This document shows positions 1-7,736 of a stretch of 32,532 nucleotides of DNA, piece by piece. This DNA is from Eutrophocola sp965662685. Its GTDB lineage: Bacteria > Pseudomonadota > Gammaproteobacteria > Pseudomonadales > Pseudohongiellaceae. The stretch spans positions 1-32,532 of the forward strand of contig CBFIIQ010000037.1 of the NCBI GenBank assembly GCA_965662685.1, written 5' to 3'. The position numbers and the translations under genes are program-made. Positions within the stretch are counted from its first letter, which is position 1. Every line of letters starts with the position of its first letter. The notes under the pieces were generated by a model. The model ran no database searches, was not told where the DNA came from, and was given only the letters and a program-made list of their open reading frames with translations.

Positions 1-115
1 TATAAAAAACCGCGCACTTTACCACAACGCTGAACACAAACAAAGGGACTTGGGGGGGAATTGAAAGGCTTTTGTTAATAGCTCGAATGAAAAATATAAC
101 TGATTGAAAATATTG

Positions 116-355
116 CTATTTTTTTGGCCTCGCAGATGAAGGCTTAAAGATCTTTTTGAGCCTGGCAGCGGCGACTGATTTTGACTTAGCCTGGTCCCGC
201 GCAGCACTGAATCGTTTCTGGAGATTTGAGGCTTTTGCTTCTCGACGGGCCTCCCTGAGCGCATCAGCTTTGGCGCCCGCCTGTTTCAGCTCGATGACGC
301 TACCAGCGCTTGCCTTGCTATCAGTATCAGGAGCTTGTGGGTGTTTCCGACTCAA
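116..355 (-). CDS. Small basic Ala/Lys-rich protein, doubtful
   Basis: An open frame of 79 codons rich in Ala, Lys and Arg, with no Cys or Trp and no signal peptide. It begins with TTG and I see no ribosome binding site before it. It lies in the same frame as the upstream lipoprotein gene, separated from that gene's TGA (395-397) by 13 sense codons, so it could be a separate gene, a readthrough tail or a chance frame. The even, charged composition resembles small nucleic-acid-binding proteins, but no family is recognised and no function is claimed. Confidence 0.35.
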   Translation of the reverse strand: MSRKHPQAPDTDSKASAGSVIELKQAGAKADALREARREAKASNLQKRFSAARDQAKSKSVAAARLKKIFKPSSARPKK

Positions 356-394
356 CTTGAAATATCCGGGGAAGATTAGATCTGCAACTTCAGA

Positions 395-1018
395 TCAGGG
401 TTCGCTCATGAGGGATTCAGCCTGATTGCCAAGACTTTCCAGTTCCTGTGCCAGGGCTTCCAGTCGCGCTGTTGCCAATGGTTCCAGGGGCTCGCCACTA
501 ACCGGATCAGTATTATTATATTTTTCTTCTTCAGTCATAAGAGCTTCAGTGAGTAGCTCTGCTGCTGCCACAGCCTGACGCAATACCGCATTGGCTGACT
601 CCAGATTTTCTGTTTCACCTTCGTTGGCCGCAATTCGCGCGCGCAGATCATCAATTCGGGCCTGCTGGGCAGCCACAATTCTGGCCTGTTCCGCCGCACG
701 CCGTGCTGCCAGTTCCCGCTGCCTTTGCGCTTCGGCGCGTGCAGCTTCTTCGGCAGCCACTCTTTCCCGCTCTGCTTGCATTTGCGCTTCCCTTTCAGCC
801 GCTTCAGCCAAACGTTCGGCTTCCCGGGCCTCGGCCAGACGGCGTTCCTCTGCGGCCTGCTGGCTGGCTTCTTGCTGCTGTTCCTGGGTTTGACCGGGTG
901 CAGCAGTAGCAGTATTGGATGATCCTGGCGTATACACAATCTGTGAACCCGTGCTACTGCATGAGGCAAGAAACAGGATAGTGACAACTGTCATGCCGGC
1001 CCTGGAGAGCATTGGCAT
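395..1018 (-). CDS. Coiled-coil lipoprotein of unknown function
   Basis: The product (207 aa) starts with a short basic and hydrophobic signal followed by the lipobox LASC, so it should be lipidated at that Cys after export. Residues of about 40 to 170 are rich in Ala, Glu, Gln and Arg with few hydrophobic breaks, the pattern of a long alpha-helical coiled coil; the tail is acidic. The ATG at 1018 was chosen because GAGGA lies about 8 bases upstream; a longer frame opens at 1066 but has no such site and would put extra residues before the signal. Its role in the envelope is unknown. It is divergent from the gene at 1297. Confidence 0.75.
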   Translation of the reverse strand: MPMLSRAGMTVVTILFLASCSSTGSQIVYTPGSSNTATAAPGQTQEQQQEASQQAAEERRLAEAREAERLAEAAEREAQMQAERERVAAEEAARAEAQRQRELAARRAAEQARIVAAQQARIDDLRARIAANEGETENLESANAVLRQAVAAAELLTEALMTEEEKYNNTDPVSGEPLEPLATARLEALAQELESLGNQAESLMSEP

Positions 1019-1296
1019 AATTTTTTCCTCGCAAAACACAGTATTTTTCATAGCAATCTCTACCATTCAGTCCGTTTTTAAAGGTTATTTGTCCGCAATT
1101 TATCCGCTATGACACACCGATAAATTGGCAATTATTTGTCATTGTAATAATACTTTTGCGCCATTCCAGAGCCTTCTTGCCAGCGTATAATCGCTGTATT
1201 TCTGGCTATGACCCAATGATTGCGCCATGATAACGCAAATTGATGAATTTAAGGAATCTCACATTTAATACAGTGTGAGCTAACACTCGACTTTCC

Positions 1297-2407
1297 ATGA
1301 AAATATTCGATAGTTTTTTTGGTAGCGTGTTTCTGTGCATCAGTAGCCTGCCGCTTATTTTAATACTGCTGATGTTTGCCCGGGAACCCGCTGTGGCGCC
1401 AAACCCGCCGCTGGATCTGGCCCAGGTTAACCGGATTCAGCAGTTGCTGATTGACAATGATCCACGCCAGCTGCTTGCCAGCGACTATCAGGAAGTACGC
1501 CTGACTGAAGATGAGCTGAATGCGCTGATTACCTACCTGCGAAACAGTAATCCAACGCTGTCAGGCTTGAATATAAGCGCTGAACTGGCAGACAACGCTG
1601 CTATCGTCTCNNNNNNNNNNNNNNNNNNNNNNNNNNNNNNNNNNNNNNNNNNNNNNNNNNNNNNNNNNNNNNNNNNNNNNNNNNNNNNNNNNNNNNNNNN
1701 NNNNNNNNNNNNNNNNNNNNNNNNNNNNNNNNNNNNNNNNNNNNNNNNNNNNNNNNNNNNNNNNNNNNNNNNNNNNGGCAATGATGAAAATTACCAGCTG
1801 CTTAGCTCCTTCCTGGCCTCTCTCCATTTTCAGTCCATTACCGAAGAGCGCATGGTGATCATGCTTGACTGGCAGGAAGAAAATCGTCGTTTGCTTGAAG
1901 ATCAGGCCCGACAGGTTTTTGTCAGCGCCAGAGAAGCTGAACGAATGTTGTTTTTTCAGTCAAAACTGGCTGATATCACCGCAAACCTGCCAGCTGAACT
2001 AAAGTCGGTGGAGCTAAATGACCTGTTACGTCCCTTATTCATCTTTGCCAGTCTCAATTCAGCGGGCGGTGCCAGCGCCATTGCAGAAAATCGTGCGATT
2101 TTTATTGTCCTTAGTGCTTATCTGACTGAGCTGGAACTGGCCCAGCTAATAGGCGATGAAGCCACCATAGCATCCCCCAGAAAACTGGATGTGGTTATCC
2201 AAAGGCGGGAAGATCTGGCCAGACATATAGTCAGTTCCGCGGCGATCGCTGCTTCTGCCGGCGCCACCATGGCTGAACTGCTTTCCGTATACAAGGAAGT
2301 GCATGATTCCCGCTACCGAACAGGTTTCAGTTTTACCGACATTGCCGCAAATCTGTCCGGCTCCTTGCTTGGTAGCTTATCCAGTCGCTCTGAAAGCGAT
2401 GCACTCA
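1297..2407 (+). CDS. Conserved exported/membrane-anchored protein of unknown function, 3' end in gap
   Basis: The start at 1297 gives a hydrophobic segment (residues about 8-27) that could be an uncleaved anchor or a signal peptide. The frame is interrupted by N from 1611 to 1776, but the same frame resumes afterwards with protein-like sequence, so both parts belong to one gene. The C-terminal part before the second gap (reading DLARHIVSSAAIAASAG, then YKEVHDSRYRTGFSFTDIAA) resembles a conserved gammaproteobacterial hypothetical family that I recall only as uncharacterised. The stop codon lies inside the gap 2408-2762, because the next gene is in another frame. No catalytic motif is visible. 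Confidence 0.75.
1611..1776. other. Assembly gap (166 N)
   Basis: Unknown bases inside the gene that starts at 1297. The reading frame agrees on both sides, so the gap size is at least right modulo three. Confidence 0.99.
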
Positions 2408-2762
2408 NNNNNNNNNNNNNNNNNNNNNNNNNNNNNNNNNNNNNNNNNNNNNNNNNNNNNNNNNNNNNNNNNNNNNNNNNNNNNNNNNNNNNNNNNNNNN
2501 NNNNNNNNNNNNNNNNNNNNNNNNNNNNNNNNNNNNNNNNNNNNNNNNNNNNNNNNNNNNNNNNNNNNNNNNNNNNNNNNNNNNNNNNNNNNNNNNNNNN
2601 NNNNNNNNNNNNNNNNNNNNNNNNNNNNNNNNNNNNNNNNNNNNNNNNNNNNNNNNNNNNNNNNNNNNNNNNNNNNNNNNNNNNNNNNNNNNNNNNNNNN
2701 NNNNNNNNNNNNNNNNNNNNNNNNNNNNNNNNNNNNNNNNNNNNNNNNNNNNNNNNNNNNNN
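2408..2762. other. Assembly gap (355 N)
   Basis: Unknown bases covering the end of the gene at 1297 and the start of the TraR/DksA-type gene that follows. The gap can hold both gene ends: the zinc-finger protein needs roughly 30-45 further codons to reach its usual length. Confidence 0.99.
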
Positions 2763-2987
2763 CGAATGGATGCAATGCAGCAGCAAAACATGGCACAGTC
2801 GACCCTGCGTAATGTCGAAAACCGCTTGCGCCGTGTCAATCGTGCACTGGCAAAAATAGAGTCTGGTGACTTCGGTTATTGTGATGAATGCGGCGAAGTC
2901 ATTGAGCTTGCCAGGCTTGAAGTTCAGCCGGAAGCGCCCTGTTGTTTTGCTTGTCAAAGCAAGCAGGAGTATCATCCGCAGTCCTGA
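2763..2987 (+). CDS. TraR/DksA-type C4 zinc-finger protein, 5' end in gap
   Basis: The visible 74 codons carry a helical segment (LRNVENRLRRVNRALAKIE) followed by a four-cysteine finger, CDEC and, 17 residues after the last of these, CFAC, ending in a short tail. This layout is typical of the C-terminal half of TraR/DksA-family proteins, which bind RNA polymerase through its secondary channel. The coiled-coil tip with the acidic residues is hidden in the gap, so it cannot be said whether this paralogue can act like DksA. True dksA lies at 5655, so the window has two members of the family. The apparent ATG at 2766 is probably an internal Met. Confidence 0.8.
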   Translation, partial: RMDAMQQQNMAQSTLRNVENRLRRVNRALAKIESGDFGYCDECGEVIELARLEVQPEAPCCFACQSKQEYHPQS

Positions 2988-3040
2988 TTTTCAGGGCTGA
3001 AATTCTCAATATAGTCATTATCAAAGCAGAACCAGGCATC

Positions 3041-4342
3041 ATGAAAAAGAAAAACTTTACCAGCACTGCCTTGCATTCCGACAGGGAAGGCAAACCGGAA
3101 CACGGTGTACTGCACAAGCCGATTCATACCTCGGTTGCTTTTGCCTATGAGGATGCCCGGGAACTGGCAGAAGTGTTTCAGAAGAAAAAGTTTGGCTACG
3201 CTTACGGGCGCCAGAATAATCCAACTATTGAAGCCCTGGCCCAAAAAATCACCAAAATGGAACACGGGCTGGCCAGCGTACTGTTTGCTACCGGCATGGC
3301 TGCTATTGGATCATGCCTGCTGGCACTGCTGCGCCAGGGTGATCACATCGTGTCCAGTACCTACCTGTTTGGCAATACCAACTCCCTTTTCAATACCTTC
3401 CGGGAACTCGGTGTAGAAGTCAGTTTTGTAGATGCCACTGATACTAACAATGTCGCCGCTGCAATCCAGGATAATACCCGACTGGTATTTGTGGAAACTG
3501 TTGCCAACCCGGTTACCCAGGTTGCTGATCTGGAAGGCATTGGTACCCTCTGTGATGAAAGAAATCTGATTTATTTTGTCGATAACACCATGACCTCTCC
3601 CTGGCTCTTTTCACCGGTGACGGTTCAGGCCAGTCTGGTGATCAACTCACTGACCAAATATATCGGTGGTCATGGCAATGCGCTGGGCGGCAGTGTCACG
3701 GATACAGGACTGTTTGACTGGTCCACCTATAGCAATATTTATGACAATTACAAAAAAGGTGACCCGGCAAACTGGGGCTTGAACCAGATTCGTGCCAAGG
3801 GACTACGTGATTTTGGCGCGTCTCTGGGACCCGAAGCCGCCCATCACCTTTCTGCTGGTAGCGATACGCTGGGGCTGCGTATGGATAAATCCTGTCACAA
3901 CGCCATGGCTATTGCCGAGTTTTGTGACGCTCATCCAAAAGTGCGAAAGGTATCCTATCCCGGTTTAAAGGATCATCCACAGCATGAGCGTGCGAAAAAG
4001 CTTTTCAAACACTTTGGCGCCATTTTGAGCATAGAGCTGGATGATTCATTGGACTGTTTTGATTTTCTTAATGCGNNNNNNNNNNNNNNNNNNNNNNNNN
4101 NNNNNNNNNNNNNNNNNNNNNNNNNNNNNNNNNNNNNNNNNNNNNNNNNNNNNNNNNNNNNNNNNNNNNNNNNNGGCGATAACCGCACTTTGGGCATACC
4201 TGTTGCTCACACGATTTTTTTTGAAATGGGGCCAGAAAGACGCGCGTCCATGGGCGTTGCAGATTCAATGGTTCGCTTTTCAATAGGCATCGAAGATACC
4301 GAGGACCTGCTGGCTGATTTCGAGCAAGCGCTTTCGCTTTAG
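3041..4342 (+). CDS. Cystathionine gamma-synthase-family PLP enzyme
   Basis: The product (433 aa, of which 33 fall in a gap) belongs to the Cys/Met metabolism PLP-dependent family (fold type I). Visible signs are the YGRQNNPT segment, FATGMAAI, the PLP-ring Asp in VDNT (about D181) and the Schiff-base lysine in SLTKYIGGHG (about K206). The C-terminal IGIEDTEDLL segment is also typical. The family includes cystathionine gamma-synthases, gamma-lyases and O-acyl-homoserine sulfhydrylases, and sequence alone does not fix the reaction here. The ATG at 3041 begins the conserved region; the frame is open further upstream to 2942, but that stretch overlaps the preceding gene. Expected cytosolic homotetramer. 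Confidence 0.88.
   Translation: MKKKNFTSTALHSDREGKPEHGVLHKPIHTSVAFAYEDARELAEVFQKKKFGYAYGRQNNPTIEALAQKITKMEHGLASVLFATGMAAIGSCLLALLRQGDHIVSSTYLFGNTNSLFNTFRELGVEVSFVDATDTNNVAAAIQDNTRLVFVETVANPVTQVADLEGIGTLCDERNLIYFVDNTMTSPWLFSPVTVQASLVINSLTKYIGGHGNALGGSVTDTGLFDWSTYSNIYDNYKKGDPANWGLNQIRAKGLRDFGASLGPEAAHHLSAGSDTLGLRMDKSCHNAMAIAEFCDAHPKVRKVSYPGLKDHPQHERAKKLFKHFGAILSIELDDSLDCFDFLNAXXXXXXXXXXXXXXXXXXXXXXXXXXXXXXXXXGDNRTLGIPVAHTIFFEMGPERRASMGVADSMVRFSIGIEDTEDLLADFEQALSL
4076..4174. other. Assembly gap (99 N)
   Basis: Unknown bases inside the cystathionine gamma-synthase-family gene; 99 is exactly 33 codons and the frame continues correctly. Confidence 0.99.
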
Positions 4343-4438
4343 CATAGTACTGAATAGTAGCGGGTGGATACTGAGAAGTTACGTCACCGGCACGGCTGGC
4401 CAATGTCGACTGAGTCATCAGCAAAGCAGTTATTTATC

Positions 4439-4789
4439 ATGCCAATAAGCCTATGTCATATCGATGAAATTCCTGATGGGGGTGCCAGAGGATTTTCCCT
4501 GCCCCAGGGAAATGTATTCGCAGTAAAAAAACGTCAGGAACTATATATTTACCTGAATCGTTGTCCTCACCTCGGAATTCCTCTGGAGTGGGAGCCACAT
4601 GCTTTTCTGGACACAGAAGGCCAATTTATCAAATGCGCTAACCATGGTGCCTTCTTTGTCCCTGAAAGTGGTGAATGCATTCTAGGGCCCTGCCTTGGTG
4701 ACTCGCTCTGGTCCATCGACTACAAACTCGTGAACGACGTGATTACTATTGCCGAGGAAGAATTACCGGCACTTCCCGCACCAGTCTGA
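4439..4789 (+). CDS. Rieske-type [2Fe-2S] ferredoxin
   Basis: A small soluble protein with both Rieske motifs: CPHLG (C42, H44) and CANHGAFF (C66, H69), which bind a [2Fe-2S] cluster through two Cys and two His. The extra disulphide cysteines of high-potential respiratory Rieske proteins are absent, which fits a Rieske-type ferredoxin. There is no signal peptide or membrane anchor. The start is uncertain: the ATG at 4439 gives 116 aa beginning at the usual family start, while an ATG at 4403 and a GTG at 4364 are in frame upstream. None has a strong ribosome binding site. Its 3' end overlaps the convergent sfsA by 44 bases. The redox partner is unknown. Confidence 0.85.
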   Translation: MPISLCHIDEIPDGGARGFSLPQGNVFAVKKRQELYIYLNRCPHLGIPLEWEPHAFLDTEGQFIKCANHGAFFVPESGECILGPCLGDSLWSIDYKLVNDVITIAEEELPALPAPV

Positions 4790-5471
4790 TCTCACGGGCA
4801 TTGATAGAGGCCTGCCATGCCATCAGTTCGACGCCCGCTGCCGCCGCTTCAATTAGCGTATTGCCGTACTCAGGATCGATTTCCATGGCGGGCTCTACCC
4901 TTTCAATCCCGGTGTGCTGTACACAAAAAAACAATACTGCGCGATCACCCTGATTCGCAATATGTGTCAACTCGCGTAAATGTTTGGTACCCCGTGTGGA
5001 AACTGCATCAGGAAACAGACCGCGCCCCGCGCCCATGGCAAGGGTGACGTTTTTGACTTCTATATAACAGTCACGACTGCTATCTGCAGGATTGTCCTGC
5101 AATAAAAAGTCTATGCGGCTATTTTCATTACCATATTTTACTTCGCTGCGTAATGACTGATAGCCGTCAAGAGCAGGAACCAGCCTTTCCTCAATAGCTT
5201 CTCTTACCAGGTGATTCGCTCTGCCGGTATTGATACCTGCCAGTTTTTTTTCACTCACTTCCACTATTTCAAAGGTATGGGGATACTTCCTTTTTTCATT
5301 GTCAGAGGTGGAATACCAGATCCTGCTGCCTGGATTGGCACAGTTGAGCATGGATCCGGTATTTGGGCAGTGGATAGTTATACTGGAACCATCCGGTAGT
5401 TCTATATCCGCCAGGAATCGTTTGTAACGCCTAATCAGTTTTGCTGGCTGCAGGGTTGGTGCAAATTTCAC
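4746..5471 (-). CDS. sfsA: SfsA family protein (sugar fermentation stimulation homologue)
   Basis: The 241-residue product matches SfsA in length and motifs: HCPNTGSM near residue 34, NTGRANHLV near 80, then SRIDF and YIEVKNVTL, which together form a PD-(D/E)XK-like nuclease core, and GRGLFPDAVSTRGTKHL. E. coli SfsA was described as a DNA-binding protein affecting maltose metabolism, but the true activity of the family is unclear. The start is GTG with AAGGA upstream. It is divergent from dksA, and its 3' end overlaps the Rieske gene on the other strand. Confidence 0.93.
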   Translation of the reverse strand: MKFAPTLQPAKLIRRYKRFLADIELPDGSSITIHCPNTGSMLNCANPGSRIWYSTSDNEKRKYPHTFEIVEVSEKKLAGINTGRANHLVREAIEERLVPALDGYQSLRSEVKYGNENSRIDFLLQDNPADSSRDCYIEVKNVTLAMGAGRGLFPDAVSTRGTKHLRELTHIANQGDRAVLFFCVQHTGIERVEPAMEIDPEYGNTLIEAAAAGVELMAWQASINAREIRLVREVPVILPRQ

Positions 5472-5576
5472 AATAAACAGGGTCCTTTTGAACCATACAG
5501 GTGCAAATTCCCCGGCGGCTCACAATTAACGTTATTTTTATGGAACTGGAATTAATTATCTGGTAGCGTAGCGTGC

Positions 5577-5598
5577 CTCGCAAAACAGCGAGTCTTTT
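5577..5598 (+). terminator. Terminator-like hairpin in the dksA leader
   Basis: CTCGC, loop AAAACA, GCGAG, then TCTTTTT. The T run follows on the + strand only, where no upstream gene is seen: the neighbour sfsA is on the other strand. It ends about 57 bases before the dksA start, so it may be an attenuator in the dksA leader, or it may stop stray transcripts. The stem is only 5 bp. Confidence 0.4.
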
Positions 5599-5654
5599 TA
5601 AGCATGTTTTTTTTAAATTTTTAAGTGTATTTAGATTAATTTTTGAGACCTGCT

Positions 5655-6419
5655 ATGGCAACAAAAAAATCACCCACTAAAGCTAAAACCAAAGCCAAGG
5701 CTGCTCCTAAGAAAAAGGTTGCAAGTAAGGCTAAAGTTGCAGTTAAAACCAAGGTAGCTGCAAAGAAAAAGGCTGCACCTAAAACCAAGGCTGCTGCAAA
5801 GAAAAAAGCTGCGCCGAAGGCCAAGGCTGCACCTAAAGCCAAAACCAAAGCCAAGACTACAGCAAAATCTGTAGCGAAGCCTAAAGTACAGTCAAAAGCC
5901 CAGCCAAAAGTACAGAAGAAAGCCCAGGCCAAAGTTCCTGCAAAAAAGAAATCGGCTAGAAAGGCTAAAACCGCACCGCAACCAACTAACAATCAGGCGC
6001 AGTCAATGCAGTCAAAAGAATTTACTCCTTACGATATGAAACGTGGTGAGGAGTATATGAATGATCAGCAAAAAGAACATTTCAAAAATATACTGTTCGG
6101 CTGGCGCAATAAATTAATGGAAGAAGTCGATCGCACCGTGCATCACATGCAGGATGAAGCCGCTAATCCTCCAGATCCGGCGGACCGTGCAACGCTGGAA
6201 GAAGAATTCAGCATTGAGCTGCGAACACGTGACCGGGAACGCAGACTGATCAAGAAAATTGACAGCACTATAGAAATGATCGCCAACGATGAATATGGCT
6301 GGTGTGATTCCTGTGGCGTGGAAATTGGTATTCGCCGTCTCGAAGCCAGGCCAACAGCCAACAAATGCATTGATTGTAAAACGCTGGATGAAATCAAGGA
6401 AAGACAACTGGGCGCCTGA
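5655..6419 (+). CDS. dksA: DksA with long Lys/Ala-rich N-terminal extension
   Basis: Residues from about 118 to 254 are a complete DksA: GEEYMND, the coiled coil with HMQDEAANPPDPADRAT holding the acidic tip (DxxDxA pattern), EEEFSIELRTRDRERRLIKKI, and the C4 zinc finger CDSC/CIDC. DksA binds in the RNA polymerase secondary channel and, with ppGpp, adjusts transcription of rRNA and amino-acid genes. Residues 1 to about 107 are almost only Lys, Ala, Pro, Thr and Val in repeats such as AAPKTK and AAAKKKAAPK, like bacterial histone H1-like tails; standard DksA is about 150 aa and lacks this. The ATG at 5655 is preferred over an in-frame TTG at 5643. No frame break separates tail from core. Confidence 0.95.
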   Translation: MATKKSPTKAKTKAKAAPKKKVASKAKVAVKTKVAAKKKAAPKTKAAAKKKAAPKAKAAPKAKTKAKTTAKSVAKPKVQSKAQPKVQKKAQAKVPAKKKSARKAKTAPQPTNNQAQSMQSKEFTPYDMKRGEEYMNDQQKEHFKNILFGWRNKLMEEVDRTVHHMQDEAANPPDPADRATLEEEFSIELRTRDRERRLIKKIDSTIEMIANDEYGWCDSCGVEIGIRRLEARPTANKCIDCKTLDEIKERQLGA

Positions 6420-6452
6420 TACCCGGTTGCAAAATAATGGATGTAGAGATGT

Positions 6453-6480
6453 AGAACAGGGGCCGTCATGCCCCTGTTCT
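6453..6480 (+). terminator. Hairpin after dksA, probable terminator
   Basis: A perfect 11-bp stem (AGAACAGGGGC with its complement) and a 6-base loop, 33 bases after the dksA stop. There is no T run after it, so it may act as a 3'-end stabiliser or a weak terminator. gluQ starts 57 bases further on. Confidence 0.55.
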
Positions 6481-6537
6481 GATCAATAAATTATCCTGCC
6501 CCGATCCTGATACAAGTGCTTAAGCAGGATTTATCCG

Positions 6538-7512
6538 ATGTCTACAGCTACTGACCACCCTGGCTCCTCTACTAATTCCCAATCCGGTTTTAACAAAAAA
6601 TCTGAAGCTCCCTACATCGGACGTTTTGCGCCTTCACCCAGCGGTCCTCTCCATATGGGCTCCTTGATTGCTGCCATGGCATCCTGGTTTGATGCCCGAA
6701 AAGCCAAAGGTAAATGGCTGCTGAGAATGGAGGACCTCGATCCTCCCAGGGAAACCCGGGAAGCAGCTGACCAGATTCTTTCAGCCCTGGATAAAATTGG
6801 CCTGCATTGGGATGAGCAGGTGTTATATCAGAGCAAGCGCCATGAAGCCTACGAGGATGCCATCAATACCTTGAAAAAGCAGCACATGGTCTTCGCTTGT
6901 GACTGTTCACGTCAGCAAATTCAGGAATCAGGTGGCATCTACCCGGGCACCTGCCGTCAGCGCTATTTGCCAGATGGCCCCGGGACAGCCATACGTCTGG
7001 CGGTTAATGATGAAAGCACCAGTTTTACTGACCGTATCCAGGGCGATCAGACTCAGCATCTGAAACAGCAGGTGGGTGATTTTGTAATCAGGCGAAAGGA
7101 TGGCTTATTTGCCTATCAACTGGCTGTTGTCATCGATGACAGCTTTCAGAACATCAGCCATATAGTGCGTGGCATCGACCTGATGGATTCCACGCCACGT
7201 CAAATTTACCTACAACAGGTACTTGGTCACTCACTGCCAGGCCTTGATTCCAACCTTCACCCCAGCTATGCCCATATTCCGGTTATCGTGAATGATCTCG
7301 GTCAGAAATTGAGCAAACAACATATGGCCAGGCCCATTGATCCAGCTAATGCCGGATCATTGCTGTTTGATGGCCTGTGCTACCTGAAACAGGAACCCGA
7401 TGCTGCCTTAAAAACTGCCAACTGTGAAGAAATACTGGGCTGGGGAGTTGACCACTGGACACCGGACAAGCTCTCCAGCACCCGGACCTTGAAGGAATTC
7501 TCTGCCCCCTGA
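6538..7512 (+). CDS. gluQ: Glutamyl-Q tRNA(Asp) synthetase
   Basis: This class I aminoacyl-tRNA-synthetase paralogue (324 aa) lacks the anticodon-binding domain. It activates glutamate and transfers it to queuosine in the anticodon of tRNA-Asp. Seen: RFAPSPSGPLHMGSL with the HIGH-type motif HMGS, the zinc-site cysteines CDC and C of GTCRQRY (about residues 121-145), and QKLSKQ as the KMSKS equivalent. About 20 extra residues precede the usual family start. The ATG at 6538 has AGGA upstream. It follows dksA as in Pseudomonas and E. coli. Confidence 0.95.
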   Translation: MSTATDHPGSSTNSQSGFNKKSEAPYIGRFAPSPSGPLHMGSLIAAMASWFDARKAKGKWLLRMEDLDPPRETREAADQILSALDKIGLHWDEQVLYQSKRHEAYEDAINTLKKQHMVFACDCSRQQIQESGGIYPGTCRQRYLPDGPGTAIRLAVNDESTSFTDRIQGDQTQHLKQQVGDFVIRRKDGLFAYQLAVVIDDSFQNISHIVRGIDLMDSTPRQIYLQQVLGHSLPGLDSNLHPSYAHIPVIVNDLGQKLSKQHMARPIDPANAGSLLFDGLCYLKQEPDAALKTANCEEILGWGVDHWTPDKLSSTRTLKEFSAP

Positions 7513-7516
7513 ATAT

Positions 7517-7536
7517 CAGGAGTCAATCGCCTCCTG
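7517..7536 (+). terminator. Short hairpin after gluQ
   Basis: CAGGAG, 8-base loop, CTCCTG, four bases after the gluQ stop. No T run follows, so terminator function is uncertain. The rest of the 224-base spacer up to the next gene contains no recognisable remnant of cbrA. Confidence 0.3.
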
Positions 7537-7736
7537 GCAGAAATGTCACTATAGGTAGCAAGCTAACATCACGCCAGATCCCCATAAAAACATGGCCAGA
7601 ATTAAGAATGAGCATTTTCTGAGTAGAAAAGAAACATGGTTTTTTGTTACTTCACCCTGCTATTATAAATAAATCCCTTGAATTGGTGAGTCTCTGGATA
7701 CGCCTGTCCAGTGGCTCCTACTCGGCAAATTCAGCT

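Noticed and set aside
535..987. 150-codon frame inside the lipoprotein gene in another frame
   Set aside because: It is a shadow of the repetitive coiled-coil coding sequence.
1164..1191. TATAAT at 1186 as a promoter for the gene at 1297
   Set aside because: The -10 word is perfect, but no acceptable -35 lies 16-18 bases upstream; too weak to list as a feature.
2303..2975. Frames running through the N gap at 2408-2762
   Set aside because: They are open only because N hides stop codons.
7644..7736. Extra 31 codons at the start of the cbrB frame
   Set aside because: The receiver domain begins at MYHILIIEDD (7737); the upstream codons match nothing in the family.
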